NCBI GenBank assembly: GCA_030673875.1
Contig: JAUTCT010000108.1
Span: forward strand, 1-64,000
Origin: Verrucomicrobiota bacterium JB025
GTDB lineage: Bacteria > Verrucomicrobiota > Verrucomicrobiia > Verrucomicrobiales > Akkermansiaceae
Reading direction: 5' to 3'
Length of the DNA stretch: 64,000 nt
Shown here: in pieces, positions 8,990-17,935 of the stretch
How the letters are laid out: the number at the start of each line of letters is the position of its first letter
Numbering within the stretch: position 1 is the first letter of the stretch
The notes under the pieces: generated by a model
The model's database searches: none
What the model was told of the DNA's origin: nothing
What the model saw: the letters and a program-made list of their open reading frames with translations, nothing else
Position numbers and translations under genes: made by a program

Positions 8990-10649
8990 CCGCCGACTCA
9001 TGCTGACGCATCTCATAGAGGTGCTCGGCCTGCTCCACCGTCAGATCGTAGAGATTTCCCTTCACCGGAACATCAAGTCTCACCCGGCCGGTTTCCGGCA
9101 CCACCGGATACTGCTGCTGCAGCCGATGCGCGCGTTCGAAGACGTCACCCGGCACTTCCAATTCGAAGTTCCCTTCATACATCATCATGCGGGACATGCG
9201 CTCGGAAGCTTGCCGCTCCAGCTGGCGCAGTGCGAAATTCGTGCTCAAACGGTCGAATAGCGACTGCGACCCCTGCCCCTGACCTTCCTGAATTCGCTTG
9301 GTGGCGAGCGCGGCGCTCTTGAGTGACATTTCCATCCCCTCATCGTCGTCATCATCCTCACCGTAAGCCATCGCCTCCTCCTCGATCGCGAACAGGGGCG
9401 AACTCTCCGAACCGCTTCCCTTCGCCACCGCCTGCCGCACCTCGTTCTGGGTCGGCTGCCGGACTTCCAGTTCGCCCTTCAGCGTGACGAGCTCACCAGC
9501 CTTGAGATCCAGCCCCCTCAGCTCCAGCCCCCCATCGATCGTTTTCAACGAAAACACCCCCTCGTCGAAGTCCACCCGGTGGTAGTTGCGGGAAAAATCG
9601 ATAATCGAGAGTGCCTTCAACAAATGGATCCGCTCGCGCAGTGAAATCACGTCCTCCCCATCCAGAATCACGTCGCCATTGAAACCAACCCCACTCGGCG
9701 AGTTGGTCGAACCAAACACCTGGAAATCCCCGGACATGGTGCCCTCGACAAACGACCGTAACGCCGTCGGCACGATCCGGCCAATATCCAATCTCCGCAA
9801 CTTCACCTCACCCCGCAGATCCGGCCGCGCCCCGGCAAGCAACTTCAATCCCGAAAAATCGACCGTGCCGTCAGTGCCGATCTGCTTCATCCGGGCGGTC
9901 TCAAAGGTGATCCCCTCCGGCGTGCACAATGCCGTCAGCTTGACGATTCGCAGCCTCCGCAACCAATTCTGATTGAACTCCCCCCCCTCGAACGAAACCC
10001 GCCACCCCTCGCCAACCTTCTGCACCTTCAACAGACTGGACTCGATCCCGCCGCGCGTGCGGTCCGAAAAACCCCAGCGGATCGTCGCATCCGCAACCGT
10101 GAAGGTCTGCAGGTCCATCCCCTCCCAATCCCGGAATACCGCGTTCTTCAGGTTCTCCGCCGACGCCGCGTCATCCGTGCCAGCACGCAAATCCATATCC
10201 AGCCGGAAAATCGAAATATTTCCCGGTTCCCATTTGCCGACCAATCCATCCACCAGACTCATCTTGGCCCGGATGTTCCTCGCCTCCATCGTTGAGAAAA
10301 ACGTGCCCTCCCCGCCGTCGGCCGCCAATCGGCTGATCTCCATCATGCCATTGGCCCGGTTGAATCCCTTCATCTGAACCTCGGTCGCCGAGAGACCCGC
10401 CTTGAATCCCTCCTTCATCTGGTCCTGAAACATCTCGGAATCCGGCCGCTTCAGCAGGTAAACCCATGTGCCAATCGCCACAACCAGCAGGAAAACCGCC
10501 ACCCGGCTCGCCAATTTCAACAAATGAAACATGGCCCGCCCCTTTGTCCCGGTGTCGGCCAGCGAATACCGCAATTGAAACCAAAATCCCTGCTTCGCCA
10601 CCCAGTGGTTCAGACGGTCGTTGAAATCTTGCAGTTGTTCATGTTCCAT
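8979..10649 (-). CDS. Membrane-anchored AsmA/DUF748-like protein
   Basis: The 556-residue protein has one transmembrane helix near residues 50-70 (ASRVAVFLLVVAIGTWVYLL) and a long extracytoplasmic part. That part is made of beta-strand repeats such as GLKLLAGARPDLRGEVKLRRLD and LELRGLDLKAGELVTLKGELE. This pattern resembles AsmA-like and DUF748 proteins, which act at the inner membrane-periplasm interface in lipid or outer-membrane homeostasis. An acidic stretch DDDDDEG sits near residue 455. I judge the family by fold pattern only. ATG 10649 is preferred over an upstream in-frame start at 10721. It is divergent from scpA, sharing a 103-base promoter region. Confidence 0.6.
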   Translation of the reverse strand: MEHEQLQDFNDRLNHWVAKQGFWFQLRYSLADTGTKGRAMFHLLKLASRVAVFLLVVAIGTWVYLLKRPDSEMFQDQMKEGFKAGLSATEVQMKGFNRANGMMEISRLAADGGEGTFFSTMEARNIRAKMSLVDGLVGKWEPGNISIFRLDMDLRAGTDDAASAENLKNAVFRDWEGMDLQTFTVADATIRWGFSDRTRGGIESSLLKVQKVGEGWRVSFEGGEFNQNWLRRLRIVKLTALCTPEGITFETARMKQIGTDGTVDFSGLKLLAGARPDLRGEVKLRRLDIGRIVPTALRSFVEGTMSGDFQVFGSTNSPSGVGFNGDVILDGEDVISLRERIHLLKALSIIDFSRNYHRVDFDEGVFSLKTIDGGLELRGLDLKAGELVTLKGELEVRQPTQNEVRQAVAKGSGSESSPLFAIEEEAMAYGEDDDDDEGMEMSLKSAALATKRIQEGQGQGSQSLFDRLSTNFALRQLERQASERMSRMMMYEGNFELEVPGDVFERAHRLQQQYPVVPETGRVRLDVPVKGNLYDLTVEQAEHLYEMRQHESAVTN

Positions 10650-10752
10650 GATTGATCTTGCGCAAAGGCGGCGCGAGTAAAGCCTCCCTCTCACCGCGAG
10701 GCGAGGGAAAATTGCTCGCACCCGAACACACCATCACCTACCACCGCCCCAC

Positions 10753-11538
10753 GTGGAAACCAACGACTACAAAGTCCGCCTCGAAATCTTCGAAGGCCCG
10801 CTCGACCTCCTGCTCTACCTCATCAAAAAGGACGAGCTCGACATCCACTCGATTTCCATCGAGCGCATCACCAAGCAGTATCTCGACTACATCAACACCT
10901 TCAAGCTCCTCAACATCGACCTCGCGTCCGAATTCATCGTCATGGCCGCGAACCTGATGTATCTCAAGAGCCGCACGCTCCTCCCCAAAACCGAGCAACC
11001 GCCCGAGGAAGACGCCGAAGACGATGATCCCCGCTGGGAACTCATCCGCCAGCTCATCGAATACAAGAAATTCAAGGACGCGGCCGGATTCCTCTCCCTC
11101 AAGGAAATGGAACAGGAAGGCCATTTCGCCCACCAACCCGAAGCCGCTCCCCTCCCCACCGACGAACCGCCGGCCCTCGCCGAGGCCAATATCTTCGACC
11201 TCATCCGCGCCTTCCAGAACGTCCTCAAACGCTTCGAAGAAGCCCACGACTTCGGTGACATCGTCGACGACCGATACACGGTATCAGACAAAATCGACCT
11301 CCTCCTCGAAAACGTCGAACCCGGCGAATCCCGCCGCTTCGAGGAACTCTTCCAATCCGCCACCACAAAATCCGAGGTCATCGTCACCTTCCTCGCCCTG
11401 CTCGAGCTCATGAAACTCAACCAATTCGTCGTCATGCAGAACGAATTGCTCGGCGATATCGTCATCGAACGCCGCACCATCAAAGCCACCAACGCGCTCG
11501 AGGCGGTCGAAACCGGCGCCGACCTGGAAACGGAATAA
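10753..11538 (+). CDS. scpA: Segregation and condensation protein A (kleisin)
   Basis: ScpA is the kleisin that links SMC heads and helps condense and segregate the chromosome. The 261-residue protein starts with the diagnostic N-terminal helix YKVRLEIFEGPLDLLLYLIKK. It continues with the conserved SEFIVMAANLMYLKSRTLLP region near residues 55-78. It ends with the C-terminal winged-helix VIVTFLALLELMKLNQF near 215-235. A GTG start at 10753 is used. The usual partner gene scpB is not adjacent, since the next gene is infA on the other strand. Confidence 0.95.
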   Translation: METNDYKVRLEIFEGPLDLLLYLIKKDELDIHSISIERITKQYLDYINTFKLLNIDLASEFIVMAANLMYLKSRTLLPKTEQPPEEDAEDDDPRWELIRQLIEYKKFKDAAGFLSLKEMEQEGHFAHQPEAAPLPTDEPPALAEANIFDLIRAFQNVLKRFEEAHDFGDIVDDRYTVSDKIDLLLENVEPGESRRFEELFQSATTKSEVIVTFLALLELMKLNQFVVMQNELLGDIVIERRTIKATNALEAVETGADLETE

Positions 11539-11564
11539 TCCGCTAGAGAAAATCATCCGCCGGC

Positions 11565-11700
11565 CAGAAGGAATCAATCGGCCGGAGAAAAAGGAATCAC
11601 CCGCCCGGGACAGGCAGCCACCACAGACAAACGGGACCGGGCAGACTGACGCAAACGGGACAGGGCAAACTGACCCTGCTAACGGGCCGGATCCGGCCCG
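11565..11700. repeat. Degenerate short repeats and an 18-bp palindrome downstream of scpA
   Basis: The gap contains two diverged copies of a 24-base unit (ACAAACGGGACCGGGCAGAC-TGAC-like, around 11616-11674). It then contains a perfect palindrome CGGGCCGGATCCGGCCCG at 11683-11700. The convergent scpA and infA transcripts both run into this area. The palindrome lacks a T run, so a terminator role is only possible. Confidence 0.5.
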
Positions 11701-11755
11701 GATTTCAACACCGACCAGCCCCGATCCATCGCCGGGAACCGTCGGCACGCGGGCC

Positions 11756-12058
11756 TCAGCCCATCCGGAACACAATCCGCGCTTTCGTCAGATCGTAGGG
11801 AGACATCTCCATCCGGACCTTGTCTCCGACCACCAGACGAATGAAACGTTTCCGCATCTTCCCGGAAATGTGGGCGAGCACCTCGTGCCCGCTCTCCAGC
11901 TTGACACGAAACATCGTGCCGGCGAGCACGGAAGAAATCTCGCCATCGACTTCCACCGCCTTTTCCTCGCCATCCTTGTTGACCTTCTTGGGTGGTCCGT
12001 AACGGTTACTTCGTTTAGTCGAGCGGCGGCGGCGTCTGTTCTGTGGGCGCGGAGGCAT
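11756..12058 (-). CDS. infA: Translation initiation factor IF-1, N-terminally extended
   Basis: IF-1 binds the A site of the 30S subunit during initiation. Residues from about 35 to 100 form the single S1/OB domain: [20 protein letters not shown], then [19 protein letters not shown] and the canonical [19 protein letters not shown]. The protein is 100 residues, about 28 longer than usual IF-1. The extra part is an N-terminal tail rich in Arg, Lys and Asn ([12 protein letters not shown]). ATG 12058 follows a GGAG-type site; if translation began later the tail would be lost, but no good internal start exists before the OB fold. Confidence 0.93.
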   Translation of the reverse strand: MPPRPQNRRRRRSTKRSNRYGPPKKVNKDGEEKAVEVDGEISSVLAGTMFRVKLESGHEVLAHISGKMRKRFIRLVVGDKVRMEMSPYDLTKARIVFRMG

Positions 12059-12289
12059 AATGGAGGTTGATAAAACTGCCGGGGGAACACTCAGCGACCA
12101 TCCGCTGATCCGCCGACGCTTCATATACTACCGCCAAGAATCAAACCAGCAAACCAAAAAAATGCGGATTCCAGCCTGCGGATTGCTTTTCTCCTTCACA
12201 CGCGCTTGCCAAGCCGCCGCCTTCCAGCCAACTTCCACCGCGTCACAGCTCGCAACATGCGGCTTTTAAAACCTCGCATTCCTACTGTC

Positions 12290-13666
12290 ATGCCCGAGAT
12301 CACCGAACAAGAACTCCCTGCCAACCTTAAACCCCTCTGGCTCAAGTCGCTGACCGCAGTCCAAGCGTCTAACCTCGACTACGCAATCACTCTGATCCAA
12401 GGGGTCCTCAAAGAGTGTCCTGGATTTCTCGATGGCCGCAAGCTGCTGCGTAAATGTGAAATCCAGATTTCCGGAGGCGCAAAGAAAAAGGGCCTCTTCG
12501 GCGGCGGCATGGGCACCATGAAAATCCAAAGCCAAGTCAAGAAGGACCCGCTTGCAGGCCTCGCCTTGATCGAAAAGGAACTCGAAAAAGACCCCTCAAA
12601 CGAAGGCGCCAACGAACTGCTCTTCGATACCGCGGTGAAACTCGAAATGCTCGAAACCGCCGCCTTCGCACTCGAGACCATCCGGGAACAAAAACCCGAA
12701 AACTCCAAACTTCTCCACAAACTCGCCGCATTCTACCTGGCCAACGAACAGCCGGACAAGGCGTCCGAAGTCTTCAACGACATCATCAAACACCACCCCA
12801 CCGACGGCGTCGCCATCAAGGGATCCAAGGACGCCTCGGCACGCGCCTCGATGATGAAACAGCGCTGGGATGAAAACGCCAGCATGAAGGACCTCATGCG
12901 CGACAAGGGCGAGTTCGAGGAAATCGAAAAAGCATCCCGCACCGGCCTCACTCGCGACCAGCTCGAGGAACGCCGCGACGGCATCATCGCAAAATACAAC
13001 GAGAACCCCAACGACCTCAAAACCGTCAAGGACCTCGCCGGGATCTACGAACAACTCGAGGACTGGCACAACGCACAGTCATTCTATGAGTGGGCACACT
13101 CACTGAGCAACGGTGACAGCGCCCTCGCCAACAAGGCATCCGCCATGAAGGACAAGGCGATCAACACCGACCTCAAGGCCCTCGAAACCGCTGTCGCCGC
13201 AGATCCGGACAACGCCGAACTCAAGGCCGCCCTCGACGCTCGCCGCAAGGACCGCCTCGCAGAACAGGTCGAGGAAGCAAAACGCCGCGTCGACCAGAAC
13301 CCCACCGATCCCCAGCTCCGCTTCGAACTCGGATCCGCTCTCTACGCCTGCGGAGAATTCAGCGATGCCATCCCGCACCTCCAGCAAGCCACCCGCAACC
13401 CGCACATCCGCACCAAGGTGCTGCTGCTGCTCGGCCGGACCTTCAAGGCAAAAGGCATGCACGACCTCTCCATCAAACAACTCTCCGACGCCCTCGAAGA
13501 CCTCACCGCCATGGACACGACCAAAAAGGAAGTGCTCTACGAAAAAGGCCTCATCCACGACGAAGTCGGAGACAAACAGGCCGCGCTCGACTGCTTCAAG
13601 CAGATCTACGAGGTCGACTACGGATACCGCGACGTCGCTCAGCGCGTGGAGTCCTCCTACTCCTGA
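12290..13666 (+). CDS. TPR-repeat protein
   Basis: The 458-residue protein has no signal peptide. It consists of tandem tetratricopeptide helices, for example FLDGRKLLRKCEIQ, ANELLFDTAVKLEMLETAAFA, LRFELGSALYACGEFSDAIPHL and VLLLLGRTFKAKGMHDLSIKQL. Charged segments rich in Lys and Glu separate the repeats. It probably acts as a cytoplasmic scaffold; the partner is unknown. I chose ATG 12290 (MPEITEQELP) because the upstream extension is not protein-like. It is divergent from infA. Confidence 0.75.
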   Translation: MPEITEQELPANLKPLWLKSLTAVQASNLDYAITLIQGVLKECPGFLDGRKLLRKCEIQISGGAKKKGLFGGGMGTMKIQSQVKKDPLAGLALIEKELEKDPSNEGANELLFDTAVKLEMLETAAFALETIREQKPENSKLLHKLAAFYLANEQPDKASEVFNDIIKHHPTDGVAIKGSKDASARASMMKQRWDENASMKDLMRDKGEFEEIEKASRTGLTRDQLEERRDGIIAKYNENPNDLKTVKDLAGIYEQLEDWHNAQSFYEWAHSLSNGDSALANKASAMKDKAINTDLKALETAVAADPDNAELKAALDARRKDRLAEQVEEAKRRVDQNPTDPQLRFELGSALYACGEFSDAIPHLQQATRNPHIRTKVLLLLGRTFKAKGMHDLSIKQLSDALEDLTAMDTTKKEVLYEKGLIHDEVGDKQAALDCFKQIYEVDYGYRDVAQRVESSYS

Positions 13667-13714
13667 TTCCCACCCCTGCGCATTGCGCACCCATCTCCAC
13701 CCTCACCCCCGCAC

Positions 13715-14218
13715 TCAGCGGGGCGTCAGGGTGATGCGGTGGCGGTCATAGCGGTCGTCCGGTCGGAACAACCAGCCCGGCTGACGGTCCACCACTTCAT
13801 AGCCGGTGAGCATGAACATCGGCAGAAACCGGTTGCTGTTTGGATCATACGCATCCTCCCCGGTATAGTAACCACGGATCCGATACTCCGTGTTGTGATC
13901 GAATCCATACCGCCCCCCGGCTGGCCCGTCCTCCGGCAAACGGTCGGGCGCGAGTTTCTTGTCCTCCCGCATCATCACCAGCTTGGCCCGGCTCCATGAC
14001 TGCCTCGGCTTGCGGAGATACCCCCAAAAACGCGTCTTCTCCACATAGTAGCGGCGACCGTAGAAAAAATCTCCCGTCGGCTCCGATGCGATCCGCGCGT
14101 CGCGTTCTTCCTGGGTCGGCCCGCCCATGTTCCCGGCACCCATCGGACTCGTCCCACACTGCGTGAGTGTCACGCATGCGGCCACAAGCGGAACAACGGC
14201 AAGAATTCGCATCAACAT
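13715..14218 (-). CDS. Putative lipoprotein
   Basis: The protein of about 167 residues starts with a lipoprotein-like signal (MLMRILAVVPLVAAC), with a lipobox VAAC at Cys15; a second Cys follows at LTQC. The mature part is rich in Arg, Tyr and Gly, for example FFYGRRYYVEKTRFWGYLRKP and GRYGFDHNTEYRIRGYYTGEDAYDP. I do not recognise a family. Three Met codons (14239, 14218, 14212) are possible starts; 14218 places the charged residue just before the hydrophobic stretch. Confidence 0.6.
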   Translation of the reverse strand: MLMRILAVVPLVAACVTLTQCGTSPMGAGNMGGPTQEERDARIASEPTGDFFYGRRYYVEKTRFWGYLRKPRQSWSRAKLVMMREDKKLAPDRLPEDGPAGGRYGFDHNTEYRIRGYYTGEDAYDPNSNRFLPMFMLTGYEVVDRQPGWLFRPDDRYDRHRITLTPR

Positions 14219-14285
14219 GACGGAACCCATATCCGCCACATCCCCTCCCGGGCAAGCCCGGAGAATGGCAAACCAACGGAAATCC

Positions 14286-15326
14286 CTAACGAAATTCCTC
14301 GTCGAACGAACGATCCGTCACCACCCAGTCCGCGGCAACCACCCGGCTGATCTCCACCTGCCTCGATTGCCCCCCCTCGACCCGCCGGACCTCCACGGTC
14401 ACCCGCTGCAGTCCCCCGACCCTCGACAGCCCTTGCTTGCTGATGCCGAAAATACGCTCCAGCGCCCGATGTTGCGCGCTATTCCGCCGACAATAGCCAT
14501 ACAGCTTTGTCTCCTCCATTTCCGGACTGGCTACCGTATAGGCCACCCACTCGGACTCATCAATGAATGCCGCGTTGAAATAACTGTCCTTCGCCACCAC
14601 CACCCGGGCGACGATCGAATCCGCCTTCCCCTCGAAAAACTCGTGCCACGACGGCTCGGTCTTGCGCGCAAACGCACCAAAATCGACGAGGCGGCCGCCA
14701 CTCTCATCCGGAACCAACATCACCAACCGGTATTTCATGCTTCCCTCGTACGAACTGTTGACCAGCACGCTCTCCATCAACACCCCGTTCACATCCAGCA
14801 AGCCCGACCACTGCATCCCCTTCACCTCTCCGTCCACGGTCTCCAGATTCTCCAGAAATTCCACCACCTCGTCACCCGTTTCCCCGTCCAGCCGGAAATG
14901 CCCGGCAATCAACTCCGGATCCCTCACCGCAAGCGCCTCCTTCACGATCGCCAGGGCCTCATCCTCAGGAAGGGGAATGAAGGTGTTTGAAATCCCCTTC
15001 TCCACCACCAGCCGCTCCTTCTTACCGGACAGCTCCTCCTTTTCCCCCATCTCACTCCTCAGCCAGATCAACAACACCACCCCCATCACCCCAACCGCAG
15101 CCAGCCCGACAATCACCGACCATGCGATCAACACCAGCCTCCTCCGCTCGCCGGCCTTCCCGCCCGATTGCCCGTGCCCGCGCTTCCTCCGGTGGTGGTG
15201 CCTGCCCTGGTCCTGCTGGCTCACCCTGGACATGCGGGCCACCTTGCCAATAGCCGGATCGTCACCCGGTGACCGTTCGTATCGATGGCGCCCCGCAACG
15301 GAGCGTTGAATGTGACGACTGCTCAT
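14286..15326 (-). CDS. Single-pass membrane protein, distant paralogue of the 17936 gene
   Basis: The 346-residue protein has a basic His/Arg-rich cytoplasmic N-terminus (about 65 residues). One transmembrane helix follows near 66-90 (LIAWSVIVGLAAVGVMGVVLLIWL). The extracytoplasmic part has about 250 residues with the pattern RLVDFGAFARKTEPSWHEFFEGKA, then KDSYFNAAFIDESEWVAYTV and VVAADWV near the end. The C-terminal domain aligns by eye with that of the zinc-ribbon protein at 17936-19408 (LVDWPTFVEF, HFAKFAEG, ATDWL). The function is unknown. The 5' end is uncertain because upstream sequence is low complexity. Confidence 0.65.
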   Translation of the reverse strand: MSSRHIQRSVAGRHRYERSPGDDPAIGKVARMSRVSQQDQGRHHHRRKRGHGQSGGKAGERRRLVLIAWSVIVGLAAVGVMGVVLLIWLRSEMGEKEELSGKKERLVVEKGISNTFIPLPEDEALAIVKEALAVRDPELIAGHFRLDGETGDEVVEFLENLETVDGEVKGMQWSGLLDVNGVLMESVLVNSSYEGSMKYRLVMLVPDESGGRLVDFGAFARKTEPSWHEFFEGKADSIVARVVVAKDSYFNAAFIDESEWVAYTVASPEMEETKLYGYCRRNSAQHRALERIFGISKQGLSRVGGLQRVTVEVRRVEGGQSRQVEISRVVAADWVVTDRSFDEEFR

Positions 15327-15706
15327 CTGGGCCCAAACCTACTAACCTCCACGCCGAATCGGCAAGCCTGCAAACCACCGAATCGACACAGGGCGATCAA
15401 GTTAGGGAGAAACGCTTGATCAGCTCGGCAGCAGAACCACTGACTGCACTGAATTCACTGATGGTTCTCTGCCTGAGAAGGCATGGTGCTCCGAAGGTCT
15501 CGCGAGTGGGGACTTCTTCACCCCCAAAGGTCTTAAAAATCAGTAAAATCCGTCTAATCAGTCTGAATCTGTGGTTCTTATTGGCGCTTCTTGAGTGGGT
15601 GGTTCCTTAGCTTGATCGCCCTGCGAATCGGCAGCTCCGCAAACCGCGACTTCTCCCGATCACTTCTCCGCTTGGCAGACCGCCGCCCACGGACGACACT
15701 CCCGCC
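15327..15706. other. 380-base intergenic region with a small inverted-repeat element
   Basis: No protein-coding frame is credible. From 15433 to 15578 the sequence is bounded by AGAACCAC and its inverse GTGGTTCT. It ends with degenerate 9-10 base repeats around 15537-15575 (AATCAGTAA, AATCCGTCT, AATCAGTCTG, AATCTGTGG). The base composition is lower in GC than the neighbours. It may be a small dispersed repeat. Confidence 0.45.
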
Positions 15707-16561
15707 ATGCCCCGCATCGCGATCACACTCGGCGATCCCGCCGGAATCGGACCGGAAATCATCGACGCCGCCATGCGCTCCGGCCAGCTTCCATCCGGCT
15801 TCGAATTCACCATCCTCGGAGACCGCGGCACCGCCATCCCCGGCAAACCGGACCATCACTCCGCCAGCGCCGCCCTCGCCGCCCTCGATCAAGCGGTCGA
15901 ACTCCTCAAATCCGGCGACGCAGACGCCGTCGTCACCGGCCCGGTCTCAAAAGAAGGACTCCAGTCCGTCGGCTTCGACTTCCCCGGACAAACCGAATAC
16001 TTCGCCAGCGCCTTCGGCATCACCGACTTCGGCATGATGCTCACCGGCCCGCACCTGACCGTCGGCCTCGCCACCATTCACGAAGCCATCCACGACGTCC
16101 CCCGCCTCCTCACCAAACAACGGATTGTGAGGATATCGAAACTCTCCGCCGCCTTTCTCAAACGTCGCGGCATCGCCTCCCCGCGGATCGCCATCGCCGG
16201 CCTCAACCCCCACGCCAGCGAAGCCGGAGCCTTCGGCAACGAAGAACAAACCATCATCTCACCGGCCATCGCCGAACTCCGGGAGTCCGGCGAAGCCGAA
16301 TTCTCCGGCCCGGGCGTCCCCGACGCCATCTTCCGCGATGCCGCACAAGGCCACTACGACGCGGTCATCGCCATGTATCACGACCAGGGCCTCATCCCGC
16401 TCAAACTCCTCGATTTCGAAAGCGCGGTCAACGTCACCCTCGGCCTGCCGAAACCCCGGACCAGCCCGGACCACGGCACCGCGTTCGCCATCGCCGGCAA
16501 GGGCATCGCCGACCCCTCATCCATGATCGCCGCCATCCGGCTCGCATGCGAAGTCGCCTGA
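15707..16561 (+). CDS. pdxA: 4-hydroxythreonine-4-phosphate dehydrogenase
   Basis: PdxA catalyses the NAD-dependent oxidation step of the DXP-dependent pyridoxal phosphate pathway. Family motifs are clear: ITLGDPAGIGPEI (residues 5-17), VVTGPVSKEGL, the metal His in ATIHEAIHDV, GLNPHASEAGAFGNEE, the metal His in MYHDQGLIPLK and SPDHGTAFAIAGKGIAD near the C-terminus. At 284 residues it is about 45 shorter than E. coli PdxA (329), with the loss spread over loops rather than the active site. It lies convergent to the MFS gene and has no other pdx gene nearby. Confidence 0.93.
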   Translation: MPRIAITLGDPAGIGPEIIDAAMRSGQLPSGFEFTILGDRGTAIPGKPDHHSASAALAALDQAVELLKSGDADAVVTGPVSKEGLQSVGFDFPGQTEYFASAFGITDFGMMLTGPHLTVGLATIHEAIHDVPRLLTKQRIVRISKLSAAFLKRRGIASPRIAIAGLNPHASEAGAFGNEEQTIISPAIAELRESGEAEFSGPGVPDAIFRDAAQGHYDAVIAMYHDQGLIPLKLLDFESAVNVTLGLPKPRTSPDHGTAFAIAGKGIADPSSMIAAIRLACEVA

Positions 16562-16572
16562 GTCCCCCCAGC

Positions 16573-17805
16573 CTATTTCCTCCCGCCACTCACGGGCGCA
16601 CCCTTGTAGGTCAGCGCAAACACCACAAAACACAGCGCGGACATTCCCGCCAGCGCGGCCCAGAACAACGCCCATCCCTCTCCATCCGGCGTCACCAGCA
16701 CCCGCCGCAGCCACCCGCAAACCAAGGTCCCGATCAAGGGCCCGACCCCGGCACTCACCACGGTCAGCAAACCCTGCGCCTGCGCCCGCAGCCCCTTGTC
16801 CACCCGCCGATTCAAAAACACCTGAGCCGTGATGAAATAGAACGTATAAACCACACCGTGCAGCGCGATCCCCAGCACGTGCCAACCACACCACCACGTC
16901 ACCCCGGCCCACGCGCTGAACACAAACCTCATCACACCAAGACCGATCGCCCACATCAACACCACCTTCACCCGGTAGCGCGTCATCGCCGCACCCACCA
17001 CCAGCATGCAGCCGACCTCCACCAATTGCGCGATCGTCATCGTCCCCGCCGGACGTTCGTCACCCAGCACCATCAAAAACTCCGGGCCATACATGTAAAA
17101 CGCCGCCAGAGGCACGGAAAACGCCGCAGTCACACCGAAGAACACCGCATGGTCCCGCTGCTTCATCAACCCGAACGCACCCAGCCCCAACCGGTTCTTC
17201 CAACTCCGCCCCGTCCCCGGAGGAGGCGTTTTCGGCAACAACCGGAACGCCATCCCCGCGGCAATCAAACGGCAGGCCGCCGCCGTATAGCCCGCCCCCA
17301 CTCCGGCGTCCGCGTGCAACACATAACTCACCAGCCAACCACCCGCCATCCACCCCACGGTCCCCGCCACCCGGACCCTCGGAAACTCCCGCTCCGCGTC
17401 CTCCAGATTCGCCAGCGAAATCGTTGTCAGCAAACCCCACGTCGGCGCCGAAACCAACGAGGCAACCATGAACCACCCCACAAACCACCACTCGCTCCAT
17501 CCCAATTCCAGACAACGAAACGCACACCCGAGCGCCACCGCACAAACCAACGAACACCAGCCGAACAACTTCTCCGCCGCCACATTGTGATCCGCCAAAC
17601 CGCCGACAAGCACCGGTGAAATCAGCGCCGCCACCGGAATCATCAGGAAAACCAGCGGAACCCACTCACCCATCCCCCGCGCCGTCAGCGCGTTCGTCAG
17701 CGCCGGAGTCCAACTCCCCGGACCCATCGCGTGAAAAAAGAACGCCAGCGACAACCCGACAAACACTCGCCTTGAATCAACGCCTGTGCGCGCTCCGTGA
17801 ATCAC
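16573..17805 (-). CDS. MFS transporter, nucleoside-symporter-like
   Basis: The 410-residue hydrophobic protein has about twelve transmembrane segments in two six-helix halves. An inner loop at about residues 205-225 contains the charged stretch SWKNRLGLGAFGLMKQRD. The first helix SLAFFFHAMGPGSW and the GGLADHN motif after helix two resemble the NupG/XapB nucleoside:H+ symporter and related sugar-permease families. The substrate cannot be read from the sequence. The start is GTG 17805, with a second in-frame GTG at 17766 preceded by AAGG as an alternative. Confidence 0.8.
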   Translation of the reverse strand: MIHGARTGVDSRRVFVGLSLAFFFHAMGPGSWTPALTNALTARGMGEWVPLVFLMIPVAALISPVLVGGLADHNVAAEKLFGWCSLVCAVALGCAFRCLELGWSEWWFVGWFMVASLVSAPTWGLLTTISLANLEDAEREFPRVRVAGTVGWMAGGWLVSYVLHADAGVGAGYTAAACRLIAAGMAFRLLPKTPPPGTGRSWKNRLGLGAFGLMKQRDHAVFFGVTAAFSVPLAAFYMYGPEFLMVLGDERPAGTMTIAQLVEVGCMLVVGAAMTRYRVKVVLMWAIGLGVMRFVFSAWAGVTWWCGWHVLGIALHGVVYTFYFITAQVFLNRRVDKGLRAQAQGLLTVVSAGVGPLIGTLVCGWLRRVLVTPDGEGWALFWAALAGMSALCFVVFALTYKGAPVSGGRK

Positions 17806-17935
17806 GCACTGCCTCTATCCCACCCGCCCGATTTCGCAAAGCCCAATAAGAAATCCCCGAAATCCCGCCGGAACCTCAGGCATCGACAATCCGTGCATTC
17901 CTGTTATTCTCAGCTACCGTTCCACCAATCTCTCA

